A stretch of 64,000 bases of DNA, taken from contig JBOEGR010000031.1 of assembly GCA_050633525.1 (NCBI GenBank), forward strand, positions 3,890-67,889. Reading direction: 5' to 3'. Positions 25,587 through 34,138 of this stretch are shown here, piece after piece. The DNA comes from CANLBN01 sp050633525 (lineage in GTDB: Bacteria; Pseudomonadota; Gammaproteobacteria; Pseudomonadales; Cellvibrionaceae). How positions within the stretch are numbered: position 1 is the first letter of the stretch; each line of letters starts with the position of its first letter. A model generated the notes under the pieces. It made no database searches and was not told the DNA's origin. It saw only the letters and a program-made list of their open reading frames with translations. The position numbers and the translations under genes are program-made.

Positions 25587-26644
25587 TCAACAATATCATC
25601 CCTTGAAACGGGCATGCCACGCTTTACATTGCGTTTCGCCTTTTTACCAATAACATCATCGATGTATTTAGGCGCTAGACCATAGCCCGGGCGAATACTT
25701 TTTATATGCTTATCAGTGAGCAATTCTCCACAATTAGCATCTTTGACAAAATATAACGATCGTCTAAAAATGATATTTTCTTGTTCGCTCTTTTTTCTAT
25801 CGTAGTTAACGCTTCCTAGAGCAGACCAGGCAGTCTTACTATCCTGACATAAGGCATTTAAATCATCGGGCTCCAGAGAAAAACTATCATCGGGACCACC
25901 GCCCAGACGATCTAAAGTGAAATGTTTTTCAATAATAGCTGCACCCATTGCAACACTCGCTATAGCAGTTGTATTATCGAGCGTATGATCCGACAGCCCT
26001 GTGACCAAATCAAAATGCTCTGCCATATGAACAAGCGTTTTGAGGTTGTAATCTTTTGGCGAAGCTGGATAACCGCTAACACAATGCAATAAAGCTAATT
26101 GAACACAACCCGCCTCTTTAGCCGCTGCTACCGCCTCTTCTATTTCCTCTAAATTTGCCATCCCAGTTGATATAATGAGTGGTTTTCCTGTACTCGCAGC
26201 ATATCGAATCAAAGGAAGATCAATCACCTCAAACGAAGCTATCTTGTACGCTGGGGCATTCAAATCTTCTAAAAAATCTATTGCTGTAGTATCGAACGGC
26301 GAACTAAATAAAGTAATACCGATTTCTTTTGCTTTAGCAAATAAAGCGGGGTGCCAGTCCCAAGGTGTGTGAGCGGAATCGTATAACTGATAAAGTGTTT
26401 TTCCTGCCCAAAGTCCAGTGTTAATTTTGAAATCATCACGACTAGAATTTAACGTCAAAGTATCAGCTGTATAAGTTTGTAATTTAATAGCATCTGCACC
26501 CGCTAATTTTGCACGCTCTATCAATTCAAATGCGGTTTCTATACTACCATTATGATTTGCTGATAATTCAGCAATAATGTAAGGGAAATCATCAGTTCCA
26601 ATACATCGACCATTTATGTCAATACTAGGTGTATGTTCAAGCAT
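25583..26644 (-). CDS. pseI: Pseudaminic acid synthase PseI (NeuB family)
   Basis: This 353-residue enzyme condenses 6-deoxy-AltdiNAc with phosphoenolpyruvate to give pseudaminic acid. The NeuB barrel starts with IIAELSANHNGSIETA and GADAIKLQTYTADTLTL, continues with AYKIASFE, STGMANLEEIEEA, GLSDHT and IIEKHFTLDR, and ends with a SAF/antifreeze-like domain (about residues 290-350). It resembles Campylobacter PseI along its whole length, including the LWAGKTLYQLYDSAHTPWDWH region. This argues for Pse rather than legionaminic or sialic acid synthases. It overlaps pseH by eight bases. Confidence 0.93.
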   Translation of the reverse strand: MLEHTPSIDINGRCIGTDDFPYIIAELSANHNGSIETAFELIERAKLAGADAIKLQTYTADTLTLNSSRDDFKINTGLWAGKTLYQLYDSAHTPWDWHPALFAKAKEIGITLFSSPFDTTAIDFLEDLNAPAYKIASFEVIDLPLIRYAASTGKPLIISTGMANLEEIEEAVAAAKEAGCVQLALLHCVSGYPASPKDYNLKTLVHMAEHFDLVTGLSDHTLDNTTAIASVAMGAAIIEKHFTLDRLGGGPDDSFSLEPDDLNALCQDSKTAWSALGSVNYDRKKSEQENIIFRRSLYFVKDANCGELLTDKHIKSIRPGYGLAPKYIDDVIGKKAKRNVKRGMPVSRDDIVE

Positions 26645-27209
26645 GCTGACAACCCTTTCGATTTAAATTATTTAACCAGGTAGTTTTATTCAAGCCAAAA
26701 CAGATAAGTGCGTAGTACTTTTCATCAAAAAAATAATGATCTAGTAAATTCCCTTCCTCAGCGAAACCCATACGCCGATGAAATCTAACTGAAGATTCAT
26801 TATGTTCAATCACCTTCGCCGCCACTTTATGTAGGTCCAAGTGAACAAAGGCATGTTTTAGAGCCGCATTGCCTAAAGCTGTACCCATACCTTTATTAAC
26901 AGCTTTTGATCGATCCAGCATGGGATCTATATAAAAACCCCACTCCGCTATCTTTCCATAAGGAAGCAGTGTAAAACTAATATAGCCTGAAGGCATTTCA
27001 TTCCATTCAAAAATAAAGGCATGCTTTAATTTATTTTTTTCCATTGCCTTATACCAAGATAGGTGATCACTCCATTCAATCAAATTTTTATCGATCATTA
27101 CTTCTCGAATACGCTCGTGATTACGCCAAGACAATATTAACTCCAAATCTTCATACATAACTGGACGAATAGAATATTTAACGGCATTTTTCGTATGATT
27201 AATTAACAC
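26637..27209 (-). CDS. pseH: PseH N-acetyltransferase of pseudaminic acid synthesis
   Basis: This 190-residue GNAT enzyme acetylates the 4-amino group of UDP-4-amino-4,6-dideoxy-AltNAc. The PseH pattern is present: RPVMYEDLELILSWRNHE, FIFEWNEMPSGYISF, WGFYIDP, a GMGTALGNAALKHAF acetyl-CoA segment and NESSVRFHRRMGF near the end. The start is a GTG overlapping the pseG stop. Position between pseG and pseI supports PseH over a generic GNAT. Confidence 0.9.
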   Translation of the reverse strand: MLINHTKNAVKYSIRPVMYEDLELILSWRNHERIREVMIDKNLIEWSDHLSWYKAMEKNKLKHAFIFEWNEMPSGYISFTLLPYGKIAEWGFYIDPMLDRSKAVNKGMGTALGNAALKHAFVHLDLHKVAAKVIEHNESSVRFHRRMGFAEEGNLLDHYFFDEKYYALICFGLNKTTWLNNLNRKGCQHA

Positions 27210-28324
27210 AGGATACTCTTAATTTTTCTTTCAACTAAAACTACCCCTTTTCCATCTACTAATTGACTAGCAGCATGAGCTAATTTTTTTAATTGATCGG
27301 GAAACTGTATTAACTCTTCGATCACTTTGGTTAATTTTTCTTCTATTTGATTAAGCGAGGGAATTATAATCGCCGCTTTTCTATCTAAAAGGACTTTAGC
27401 ATTATCCAACTGATTACTGGCAAGCACTAAAACAATACTCGGAACGCCTAAACAACATCGCTCCCATGCAGAAGTACCAGCAGCACCGATGACCAAATCG
27501 CTTTCCAATAACAAAGATGCCATATCATCACTAAACTGTCTTAGATCTACAGAAATATCTAAACCCTGAGCACTTGACTTTATTTTATCCATATCCGACT
27601 CACCAACAATAACAATCACCGAACATGTTAATGATGATACAGGCTGAGACAAACCGTTTAAAATTGCTACAATATGGTTTGTTTGGTCTCCGCCTCCTAA
27701 GCTAATCAATATTTTTTTCAAAGACGGTTCTTTTTTCAATTGACGATTCAAATATTGTCGCCGTAAATTTTGGAATTCTGAGCGCAGCAAGGCATAATTA
27801 CTGCCTGTTAAAATAAGACAATTTGAAGGCACAAGTTGCCTGTATTCTTGCACCTTTCTTTGCGCACTTTGATCAAGCAAAATATCACATTCATGCTTTC
27901 GATTCGCCAAATCATCTATCACCATCAAGCATCTCGCTACAGGCCGAACTTCTTTTTCCCATCGACAATCAAGACCATAGTGATCTACTACAAGAAGATC
28001 CCATTCTTGACCCCAAAGGGCCTTTAGCGATTTTTTTCCATCTATATCCTGGTCAAGCTGTATGCTCTGAAAACCTTTTTTTACATTTACTTTATCAATA
28101 AAATCGCTTTCTAACAAACTAATGTCGTAACCCTTAAATCTAATTTTTTCACTTAACTTTTTAGTTATTTCTTTACATAAAAAAAGGATGTGATAACCAT
28201 TTTTTTTAAGCTCATCCGCCAAAGTCAAGCAACGCATCAGATGGCCTAAGCCAATAGATTCAGAGGCATCCACTCGAAAACAAACTGATTTTTTTGTATC
28301 GCTTTTAGCAACAGTACTATTCAT
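27203..28324 (-). CDS. pseG: PseG UDP-sugar hydrolase
   Basis: This 373-residue enzyme cleaves UDP from UDP-2,4-diacetamido-2,4,6-trideoxy-altropyranose. The start has FRVDASESIGLGHLMRC with catalytic-type His28 in GLGHLMR. The GT-B-like second half carries ILISLGGGDQTNH and the nucleotide-binding loop VIGAAGTSAWERCCLGVPS. It sits between pseF and pseH. I chose the ATG at 28324; a GTG directly before it is also possible. The pseF stop overlaps the start region by eight bases. Confidence 0.92.
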   Translation of the reverse strand: MNSTVAKSDTKKSVCFRVDASESIGLGHLMRCLTLADELKKNGYHILFLCKEITKKLSEKIRFKGYDISLLESDFIDKVNVKKGFQSIQLDQDIDGKKSLKALWGQEWDLLVVDHYGLDCRWEKEVRPVARCLMVIDDLANRKHECDILLDQSAQRKVQEYRQLVPSNCLILTGSNYALLRSEFQNLRRQYLNRQLKKEPSLKKILISLGGGDQTNHIVAILNGLSQPVSSLTCSVIVIVGESDMDKIKSSAQGLDISVDLRQFSDDMASLLLESDLVIGAAGTSAWERCCLGVPSIVLVLASNQLDNAKVLLDRKAAIIIPSLNQIEEKLTKVIEELIQFPDQLKKLAHAASQLVDGKGVVLVERKIKSILC

Positions 28325-29027
28325 CACTAGACCTTTGACGCCCCAGATTCATAGCTAGAGCTTTTGCCATCGCTAAATCATCATAGTCATCGATATCTAG
28401 CGCATCCACCCAACTAATCGGCGTGAATCGATAATCATCCCCATAGAAAGTCTGACTATTTTTTATAGCATCTACATTCGCAAGCCATATCGCACCGGTA
28501 GGACAATATAGTTCACTTAAATCTTGACTACGCTGAGTTAAGGCTTCAGGAAACATAGGCGTAGGCACGCCTTGTTTATCAATTTTCGCCGCCCACCATG
28601 GGTTCATCCAGCCAAATTTAAATGCACTAATGGAAAAATGACTACCGCTATTCGCAAAACTTTCGATCGATGATTGAATTGCCTGCTCTCCTCTCAATGG
28701 ACAATTAGCCATTAATTGGGCTACTGTTTCATATTCTTCTTGGTAATATAATTCTGCTTGAGATAGCGCGAACAACGTTGCTTCACTTACTGGCGTTATA
28801 TCATCTGAATATTTCTCACGTAAAAAAGGAACCTCAGCACCAAATTGAATCGCCGTATCAGCGATACTTTGATCATCTGTCGAAACGATAATACGCTCGA
28901 ATTTTTCACTCTTAATAGCTGCATCTATTGTCCATGCAATCATAGGCTTACCACAGAAATCCATTATATTTTTTTTAGGAATTCTTTTAGATCCACCACG
29001 TGCGGGTATTATTGCAATCGCTGCCAT
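28317..29027 (-). CDS. pseF: Pseudaminic acid cytidylyltransferase PseF (NeuA family)
   Basis: This 236-residue enzyme activates the nonulosonic acid as a CMP sugar. The CMP-NeuAc synthetase signatures are IIPARGGSKRIPKKN at the start, IVSTDDQSIADTA, the LMANCPLRGE segment and a C-terminal ALDIDDYDDLAMA with metal-binding Asp residues. The ATG at 29025-29027 overlaps the TGA of the upstream SDR gene (TGATG-type coupling); a frame five codons longer exists. In an operon with pseB, C, G, H and I, pseudaminic rather than legionaminic or sialic acid is the expected substrate. Confidence 0.91.
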   Translation of the reverse strand: MAAIAIIPARGGSKRIPKKNIMDFCGKPMIAWTIDAAIKSEKFERIIVSTDDQSIADTAIQFGAEVPFLREKYSDDITPVSEATLFALSQAELYYQEEYETVAQLMANCPLRGEQAIQSSIESFANSGSHFSISAFKFGWMNPWWAAKIDKQGVPTPMFPEALTQRSQDLSELYCPTGAIWLANVDAIKNSQTFYGDDYRFTPISWVDALDIDDYDDLAMAKALAMNLGRQRSSDE

Positions 29028-29785
29028 CACCAAATACTCCACCCACCATCAACCTGTATTGTTTGTCCTGTCATACCTGAGCTATTACTAGAAAGTAAAA
29101 AGTCAACGGGGCCAACAATTTCGTCTTCTCTTAACATTCGCTTTATTGGCGTTAATCTTTCATAACGTTGCTTAAAATCATCATTAACCCTACCCTCAAC
29201 TCCACCAAAGGCAATACAATTCACTTTTATTTCTTTCGCTGCTAAACGTACTGCTAACTCTTTTGTCAAATGCCCCAGTGCAGATTTAGCAACGCCGTAA
29301 TGAATCGGAGATTCGATTGAGGGCTTATCATATAGCTGTGGATTTGCAGCTACAACTCCGTATTGAGAACTAATATTTACAATTGACTTTAACTGGCATT
29401 TTTTATTATTGACTAAGCCCATCACCAACTCATAAGGCGCTACAACATCAATCACATATTCATCAACAAAATTATCTCTATTCACAATTCCACAATCTTC
29501 TACTTTTAGTGTAGATAAGCTTCGCGCATTATTAATCAGTACATCGGGTTCTAATTTTTTTTCAGATAACATTAAAATTAATTTTTTTGAAAAATCTTTA
29601 TCAATAAAATCAGAAACAAAACCAAATATTCTTTCTTTATGCGAGCCAAACCTATCCAACACTGAATTCACAGAAGACTCTGAACTAGCCGTAAAAATAA
29701 CTGTATCGCCCTTACTTAAAAAGCAATCTATAAAGCGCAAACCAAATTTGCCGCTACCACCTGTAATAAGCACTTTTCGAGTCAT
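29027..29785 (-). CDS. Short-chain dehydrogenase/reductase (PtmA-like)
   Basis: This 252-residue SDR has the cofactor motif TGGSGKFG at residues 8-15, the INNARSLS region, Ser/Tyr/Lys catalytic residues in NISSQYG...HYGVAKSALG, and a C-terminal MTGQTIQVDGGWSIW. It is similar in type to PtmA, found in flagellin-modification clusters of Campylobacter and relatives. The substrate is unknown. It is one of five genes here (with two Gfo/Idh enzymes, an AKR and a DegT enzyme) that go beyond the six-step pseudaminic pathway. Confidence 0.85.
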   Translation of the reverse strand: MTRKVLITGGSGKFGLRFIDCFLSKGDTVIFTASSESSVNSVLDRFGSHKERIFGFVSDFIDKDFSKKLILMLSEKKLEPDVLINNARSLSTLKVEDCGIVNRDNFVDEYVIDVVAPYELVMGLVNNKKCQLKSIVNISSQYGVVAANPQLYDKPSIESPIHYGVAKSALGHLTKELAVRLAAKEIKVNCIAFGGVEGRVNDDFKQRYERLTPIKRMLREDEIVGPVDFLLSSNSSGMTGQTIQVDGGWSIW

Positions 29786-29834
29786 TATCCTACATCCTCT
29801 TTGCCGATTATTATTCTGTTTTCAATAATCATAT

Positions 29835-30725
29835 TCATCCGCGTCCTTTTTCTATCATATCGACAACTCTATAGTTATTAGAATAAGGGATCACCTCTTC
29901 CTTATTTATTACTCCTTGAACAAATGCATTCAAGGTCTGCTTAAATGCACTAAAAGTATCAGCAAAAATAAGCTCTTTACTTGATTTTTGACCAAAGACT
30001 TTAAACCCAATAGGGCTAAGAACATTACCTAGGCTTGACACCGATGCTGTTAGACCGCTTTCCCATTGGTAATGAGTGTTAGAATACCCTTCTGATGACC
30101 AGTTTTGGCTAGATTTTAATTCGCCTTGATTTCCTATCAATAACAATAAGGGGTCAAGTAAATGAATAGCATATTTATCCCATGATTTAGGTGTATAGCA
30201 TTGTACATGCTGTATTGTGCCTAACTGCGCTCTCTCAAACTCGCTTAAATGAAGCTCTTTGGCATATCTCAATGCAGAGCATGAAAATATTTGTCCCTCA
30301 TATAGCTGAAGTTTATATAATTTCTGTAAATCGGATACACTTAAACAAATAGGTTTATCGATATAAACGGGCAAACCGGCCTTTAAAAAAGGACTAGTCA
30401 TCGCAAGATGATTTTCAGCATCATCTCTTGCCAATAGAACTGCATCGACACTACCTATCATATCTTCAAAACTATCAACAACATGCGTAATGTGGCATGT
30501 TTTTGCTATCAATTCCGATAAGGTTTTATCTTGCGACCAAACATGCGTCACACTTGCTTCATGAATTTTTGCCGAGGGCCAAGACTGTTCTTTTAAATAA
30601 CGTGGAATAACAGGATATCCACATTGTTCAATAAGTTCTTCGTTATAACCATTAAATATTGCAGACCAGGAATAAGGGTGGCCATTACCCTCGGACAAGC
30701 CAATAATTCCTAACCTTAAACTCAT
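29835..30725 (-). CDS. Gfo/Idh/MocA-family oxidoreductase 2
   Basis: This protein of about 296 residues starts with GIIGLSEGNGHPYSW, a Rossmann motif with an unusual SEGNG loop instead of GxGxxG. It has the AVLLARDD segment and a YIDKPIC motif in place of the EKP triad, so Glu is replaced by Asp. Substitutions in both cofactor loop and triad suggest altered cofactor or substrate use. It overlaps the aldo-keto reductase gene, and an earlier TTG start is possible. No family member with a known role resembles it closely enough to name. Confidence 0.75.
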   Translation of the reverse strand: MSLRLGIIGLSEGNGHPYSWSAIFNGYNEELIEQCGYPVIPRYLKEQSWPSAKIHEASVTHVWSQDKTLSELIAKTCHITHVVDSFEDMIGSVDAVLLARDDAENHLAMTSPFLKAGLPVYIDKPICLSVSDLQKLYKLQLYEGQIFSCSALRYAKELHLSEFERAQLGTIQHVQCYTPKSWDKYAIHLLDPLLLLIGNQGELKSSQNWSSEGYSNTHYQWESGLTASVSSLGNVLSPIGFKVFGQKSSKELIFADTFSAFKQTLNAFVQGVINKEEVIPYSNNYRVVDMIEKGRG

Positions 30726-30727
30726 AA

Positions 30728-31609
30728 TCAATTATTCAGCCTAAGCTGCCATAGGGAAGGATCTATAAAATGTGGCGCGTTACAAGCTAAGCCTTCTGCG
30801 TTAAAAGTATGACTATCATTAAAACTACGTATAGATTCTATCAATTGATTTTCACTTATGGTGCCCGTTAAAATAACATCGACCCCCGGAATAGATTTAA
30901 CAAATTGAAAAGCCGCTTCCGTTAAACTCATACTGTGTTGACTAGCGCGTTGTTTCCACTTATCGAGAAGCGGTTTAATTTCATTGAAATAATCAGGCGG
31001 ACTTTCCATCAAAAGTAAGCCTTGTAAAAAAACAGAGCGTACATGAATCTCTATGTCTTTGGCCTTTAATCGATCTATGTGGCCACTCTGTAATAAACGT
31101 TGATCCAATACATTTAACGGTATTTGAACAAGGTCAAGATCATACATTTCCATAAGCTGATCTAGTTGTTGGCCATCGTAAATAGAAACACCTATTTTTT
31201 CTATTTGGCCTTTTCGTTTCAGATCAAGTGCTGCTTGCCATAGTAAACCAGCCTTCTTAGCCAACAAGTCAGGGGCATGATGGAATAACAAACCATAAAT
31301 AGATGATTGTTTTAAATTCTTAAGTGATTGAGAAAAAGTATTATTGAAATCACTCACATGCAGATCAGTAATAATACCTGTCCCAAAACGTGGTGTTTTG
31401 GTCACAATAGAAAAAGACGATAAGTCACATTCTCCTAAATTTCGCTCACTATCACCATAAAGCGCAGCTGTATCAATAATTTTGATATCGTTTTTTCCTG
31501 CTACAGATAATATTTTTTTTATTTCCGAGAGCAAAGGCTTACCTGAGCTATTAGATATACCATAGTCACAGCCAAACTGTACGGTACCCAAACCTAGATT
31601 AACACTCAT
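30728..31609 (-). CDS. Aldo/keto reductase
   Basis: This 293-residue (beta/alpha)8-barrel oxidoreductase shows the AKR signature: LGLGTVQFG at the start, the catalytic Asp/Tyr region IIDTAALYGDSE, a Lys in IVTKTPRFG, a His in LLFHHAP, and a cofactor-binding C-terminal part (IPGVDVILTGTISENQL). It is two bases downstream of pseC. Such AKRs in nonulosonic-acid clusters may reduce a keto-sugar intermediate or side chain; the substrate is not known. Confidence 0.85.
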   Translation of the reverse strand: MSVNLGLGTVQFGCDYGISNSSGKPLLSEIKKILSVAGKNDIKIIDTAALYGDSERNLGECDLSSFSIVTKTPRFGTGIITDLHVSDFNNTFSQSLKNLKQSSIYGLLFHHAPDLLAKKAGLLWQAALDLKRKGQIEKIGVSIYDGQQLDQLMEMYDLDLVQIPLNVLDQRLLQSGHIDRLKAKDIEIHVRSVFLQGLLLMESPPDYFNEIKPLLDKWKQRASQHSMSLTEAAFQFVKSIPGVDVILTGTISENQLIESIRSFNDSHTFNAEGLACNAPHFIDPSLWQLRLNN

Positions 31610-31611
31610 TA

Positions 31612-32775
31612 TTATTTGTTCTCTAATACTGCATGCAAAGTACTAGCGATATGACACTGCTCTGCTTCACTCAGCAATGGAAATAGAGGCAAACTGATAG
31701 CTTCTCGATAATAATTCTCTGCATTATCGTAAGAATCTGTCTTTATAAGATGCTGCTCATAATATGGTTGTTTGTAAATGGGAATATAATGAAGATTAAC
31801 ACCAATACCCGCTGTTCTTAGCTCTTCAAAAACTTCTTTATGTGTTTTATGCGTCTTATCTAACTGTAAACGTATTATGTATAAATGATAAGAAGAGTAT
31901 ACCTGTGGTCTTTCAATAGGTAGGGTGAGAGGTAAAGCAACCAGCAGCGACTGATAACGTTCAACTAACTTACGGCGCATCACAACAAATTCATCTAAGC
32001 GCCTTAACTGGCTTAAACCTAGGGCTGCTTGAATATCTGTTAACCTATAATTTTGCCCTAAGGTCAATTGCTCATAGTACCAAGGTCCTTCTTCTTTACG
32101 ACCCATACATTCTATATCGCGAGTAATACCATGGCTGCGATACAGCGACATATTTTCTGCCAACTGAGCATTATTGGTTAAAGCAACGCCGCCTTCACCG
32201 GTCGTGATAATTTTAACTGGATGAAAACTGAACACAGTAATATCGGAATATTGACAACAACCCACTGGACGTTGCTGATACTGAGCACCTACCGCGTGGG
32301 AGGCATCCTCAATAATAGAAAAATGATATTTTTTCGACAGTAAATGAATTGCCTCCATATTACAGGCATGTCCTGCCAGGTGAACCGGTATAACAACTTT
32401 AGGCAAGCGATTTTTCTTTTTTGCCGCAATGAGTTTTTTTTCTAAGGCCTGAGGGCAAAGCGTATAAGTGTCTGGGTCTATATCGACAAAATCGATACTT
32501 GCATCACAGTATCGACCACAGTTAGCAGATGCAACAAAACTAATGGGTGAGGTCCAAAGCCAATCACCTGACTTTAAGTTTAGAGCTTGGCAGGCTATAT
32601 GTAGAGCAGATGTTGCACTATTAGTAGCTATCGCATACTTGGCAGAAGTATAGGCGCTTAATGCTGTTTCAAAAGCCGGCACCTGAGGCCCCTGAGTAAT
32701 AAAATCCGACTGTAATACCTCGATTACAGCATCGATATCATTCTGTGTGATATTTTGCTTACCATAGGGAATCAT
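31612..32775 (-). CDS. pseC: PseC UDP-4-keto-L-AltNAc aminotransferase
   Basis: This 387-residue PLP aminotransferase makes UDP-4-amino-4,6-dideoxy-beta-L-AltNAc, the second pseudaminic step. Motifs are IPYGKQNITQNDIDAVI at the start, TNSATSALHIACQAL, EDASHAVGA, and the PLP-lysine in FSFHPVKIITTGEGG. The start matches PseC closely, and the gene follows pseB by three bases. It differs clearly from the DegT gene at 23228. Confidence 0.93.
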   Translation of the reverse strand: MIPYGKQNITQNDIDAVIEVLQSDFITQGPQVPAFETALSAYTSAKYAIATNSATSALHIACQALNLKSGDWLWTSPISFVASANCGRYCDASIDFVDIDPDTYTLCPQALEKKLIAAKKKNRLPKVVIPVHLAGHACNMEAIHLLSKKYHFSIIEDASHAVGAQYQQRPVGCCQYSDITVFSFHPVKIITTGEGGVALTNNAQLAENMSLYRSHGITRDIECMGRKEEGPWYYEQLTLGQNYRLTDIQAALGLSQLRRLDEFVVMRRKLVERYQSLLVALPLTLPIERPQVYSSYHLYIIRLQLDKTHKTHKEVFEELRTAGIGVNLHYIPIYKQPYYEQHLIKTDSYDNAENYYREAISLPLFPLLSEAEQCHIASTLHAVLENK

Positions 32776-32778
32776 TCA

Positions 32779-33780
32779 TTATCCTTCAGCTAGTCGATCA
32801 AACTCTTTGATTTCTTCAATAGATAAAAAATGTGGATTATTACCTGAATGATATTCATACCCCATTTTTACTGGCCTGCCTTTCTCATAGAGTAAATTTT
32901 CTTGATAACAGACATCACCGTTGATAAAACGAATCGTAGGTGTAATAACGTAGTGGTTATCAAATTCGATAGTGAGATGGGAGTCGTCAGCTGGGCACAT
33001 AATTTCGTGAAGCTTTTCTCCAGGACGAATACCTATAATAGCAGTTTTTAATTCAGGGGCATAAGCCTTCGCTAAATCTGTTATTTTTACCGAAGGAATT
33101 TTAGGTATAAAAATCTCACCACCCTTCATTCGTGCAAAATTAGTTAAAACAAAGTCAACACCATCTTGCAATGTGATCCAAAATCGGGTCATGTTTTCAT
33201 GAGTGATAGGTATTTCAGTTGCTCCTTCAGCAAGAATCTTTTTGAAGAAGGGAACCACTGAACCTCTCGAACCAACTACATTACCGTAACGAACCACTGA
33301 AAACCGAGTATGCTTGGAACCAACGGTATTATTTGCTGCAACGAAAAGTTTATCTGATGCTAGCTTTGTCGCCCCGTAGAGGTTAATGGGGTTAGCGGCT
33401 TTATCTGTTGACAGTGCAATCACTTTTTCCACTTCATTACTAATAGCCGCTTTAATCACATTCTCGGCGCCGTAAATATTTGTCTTAATACATTCCATCG
33501 GGTTATATTCTGCTGCAGGCACCTGCTTTAACGCCGCAGCATGAATGACATAATCGACATCCTCCATTGCCTGCTTAAGCCGGTCGGCATCACGAACATC
33601 CCCTATAAAATAACGCATACAGGGATCATTGAATTCTTGATTCATTTCAAATTGTTTGAGTTCATCACGGGAAAAAATAATGATTCTGTTAGGTTTATAA
33701 CGTTCTAATAAGGTCTTGGTATATTTTTTACCAAATGAACCTGTACCACCAGTAATCAATATCGATTTATTATCGAACAT
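32779..33780 (-). CDS. pseB: PseB UDP-GlcNAc 4,6-dehydratase (inverting)
   Basis: This 333-residue SDR-fold enzyme starts pseudaminic acid synthesis by 4,6-dehydration with C5 inversion of UDP-GlcNAc. NAD-binding motif TGGTGSFGKKY is near the N-terminus. FSRDELKQFEM, the HAAALKQVPAAEYNP block and the catalytic Lys in STDKAANPINLYGATK follow, which are PseB hallmarks. The ATG at 33780 has an AGGAAG Shine-Dalgarno sequence; a frame seven codons longer has none. It is first of the 17-gene operon, 113 bases from a candidate sigma-70 promoter. Confidence 0.95.
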   Translation of the reverse strand: MFDNKSILITGGTGSFGKKYTKTLLERYKPNRIIIFSRDELKQFEMNQEFNDPCMRYFIGDVRDADRLKQAMEDVDYVIHAAALKQVPAAEYNPMECIKTNIYGAENVIKAAISNEVEKVIALSTDKAANPINLYGATKLASDKLFVAANNTVGSKHTRFSVVRYGNVVGSRGSVVPFFKKILAEGATEIPITHENMTRFWITLQDGVDFVLTNFARMKGGEIFIPKIPSVKITDLAKAYAPELKTAIIGIRPGEKLHEIMCPADDSHLTIEFDNHYVITPTIRFINGDVCYQENLLYEKGRPVKMGYEYHSGNNPHFLSIEEIKEFDRLAEG

Positions 33781-33892
33781 AATCTTCCTACAAATTATCA
33801 AACTAAAAATAGCAACTACAGCATAAGCAGCAAAATTAATGCCATTAAATTTACATACTTAAATAGACCGTACTATCTCATCCTCTTAAATA

Positions 33893-33920
33893 GTTATAAC
33901 TTAAAAATTAACTTTTTCAA
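33893..33920 (-). promoter_or_regulatory. Candidate sigma-70 promoter of the sugar operon
   Basis: On the minus strand TTGAAA (33915-33920) and TATAAC (33893-33898) are 16 bases apart in an AT-rich stretch upstream of pseB. No sigma-54 or sigma-28 pattern was seen on this strand of the gap. Confidence 0.4.
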
Positions 33921-34079
33921 ATTTTCAAACCAATTAATTATAAAAAACCATCAACCGATCGAATTTTGAACAATTTTTGTGAGTTTGATAGCTAAGCATG
34001 AGCGTCACTATATTGACGTTACTTCTAAATAAAACCTGAACCCCAGCAAAATCACTATCGCTTAAACTTAATACCACAT

Positions 34080-34095
34080 TGGCACTAAACCTGCT
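34080..34095 (+). promoter_or_regulatory. Sigma-54 promoter of the Maf glycosyltransferase
   Basis: TGGCACTAAACCTGCT has GG and GC exactly ten bases apart and the TGGCAC half intact. The predicted start is near 34106, 33 bases before the ATG at 34139. Confidence 0.72.
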
Positions 34096-34138
34096 GTACT
34101 CTCGGTATAACGCCAAACAAGTGACTAGGTTAACCTGC

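Noticed and set aside
25583..26644. Legionaminic or sialic acid synthase instead of PseI
   Set aside because: The sequence follows PseI along its length, and the neighbours are PseB, C, F, G and H rather than LegB, C, G, H.
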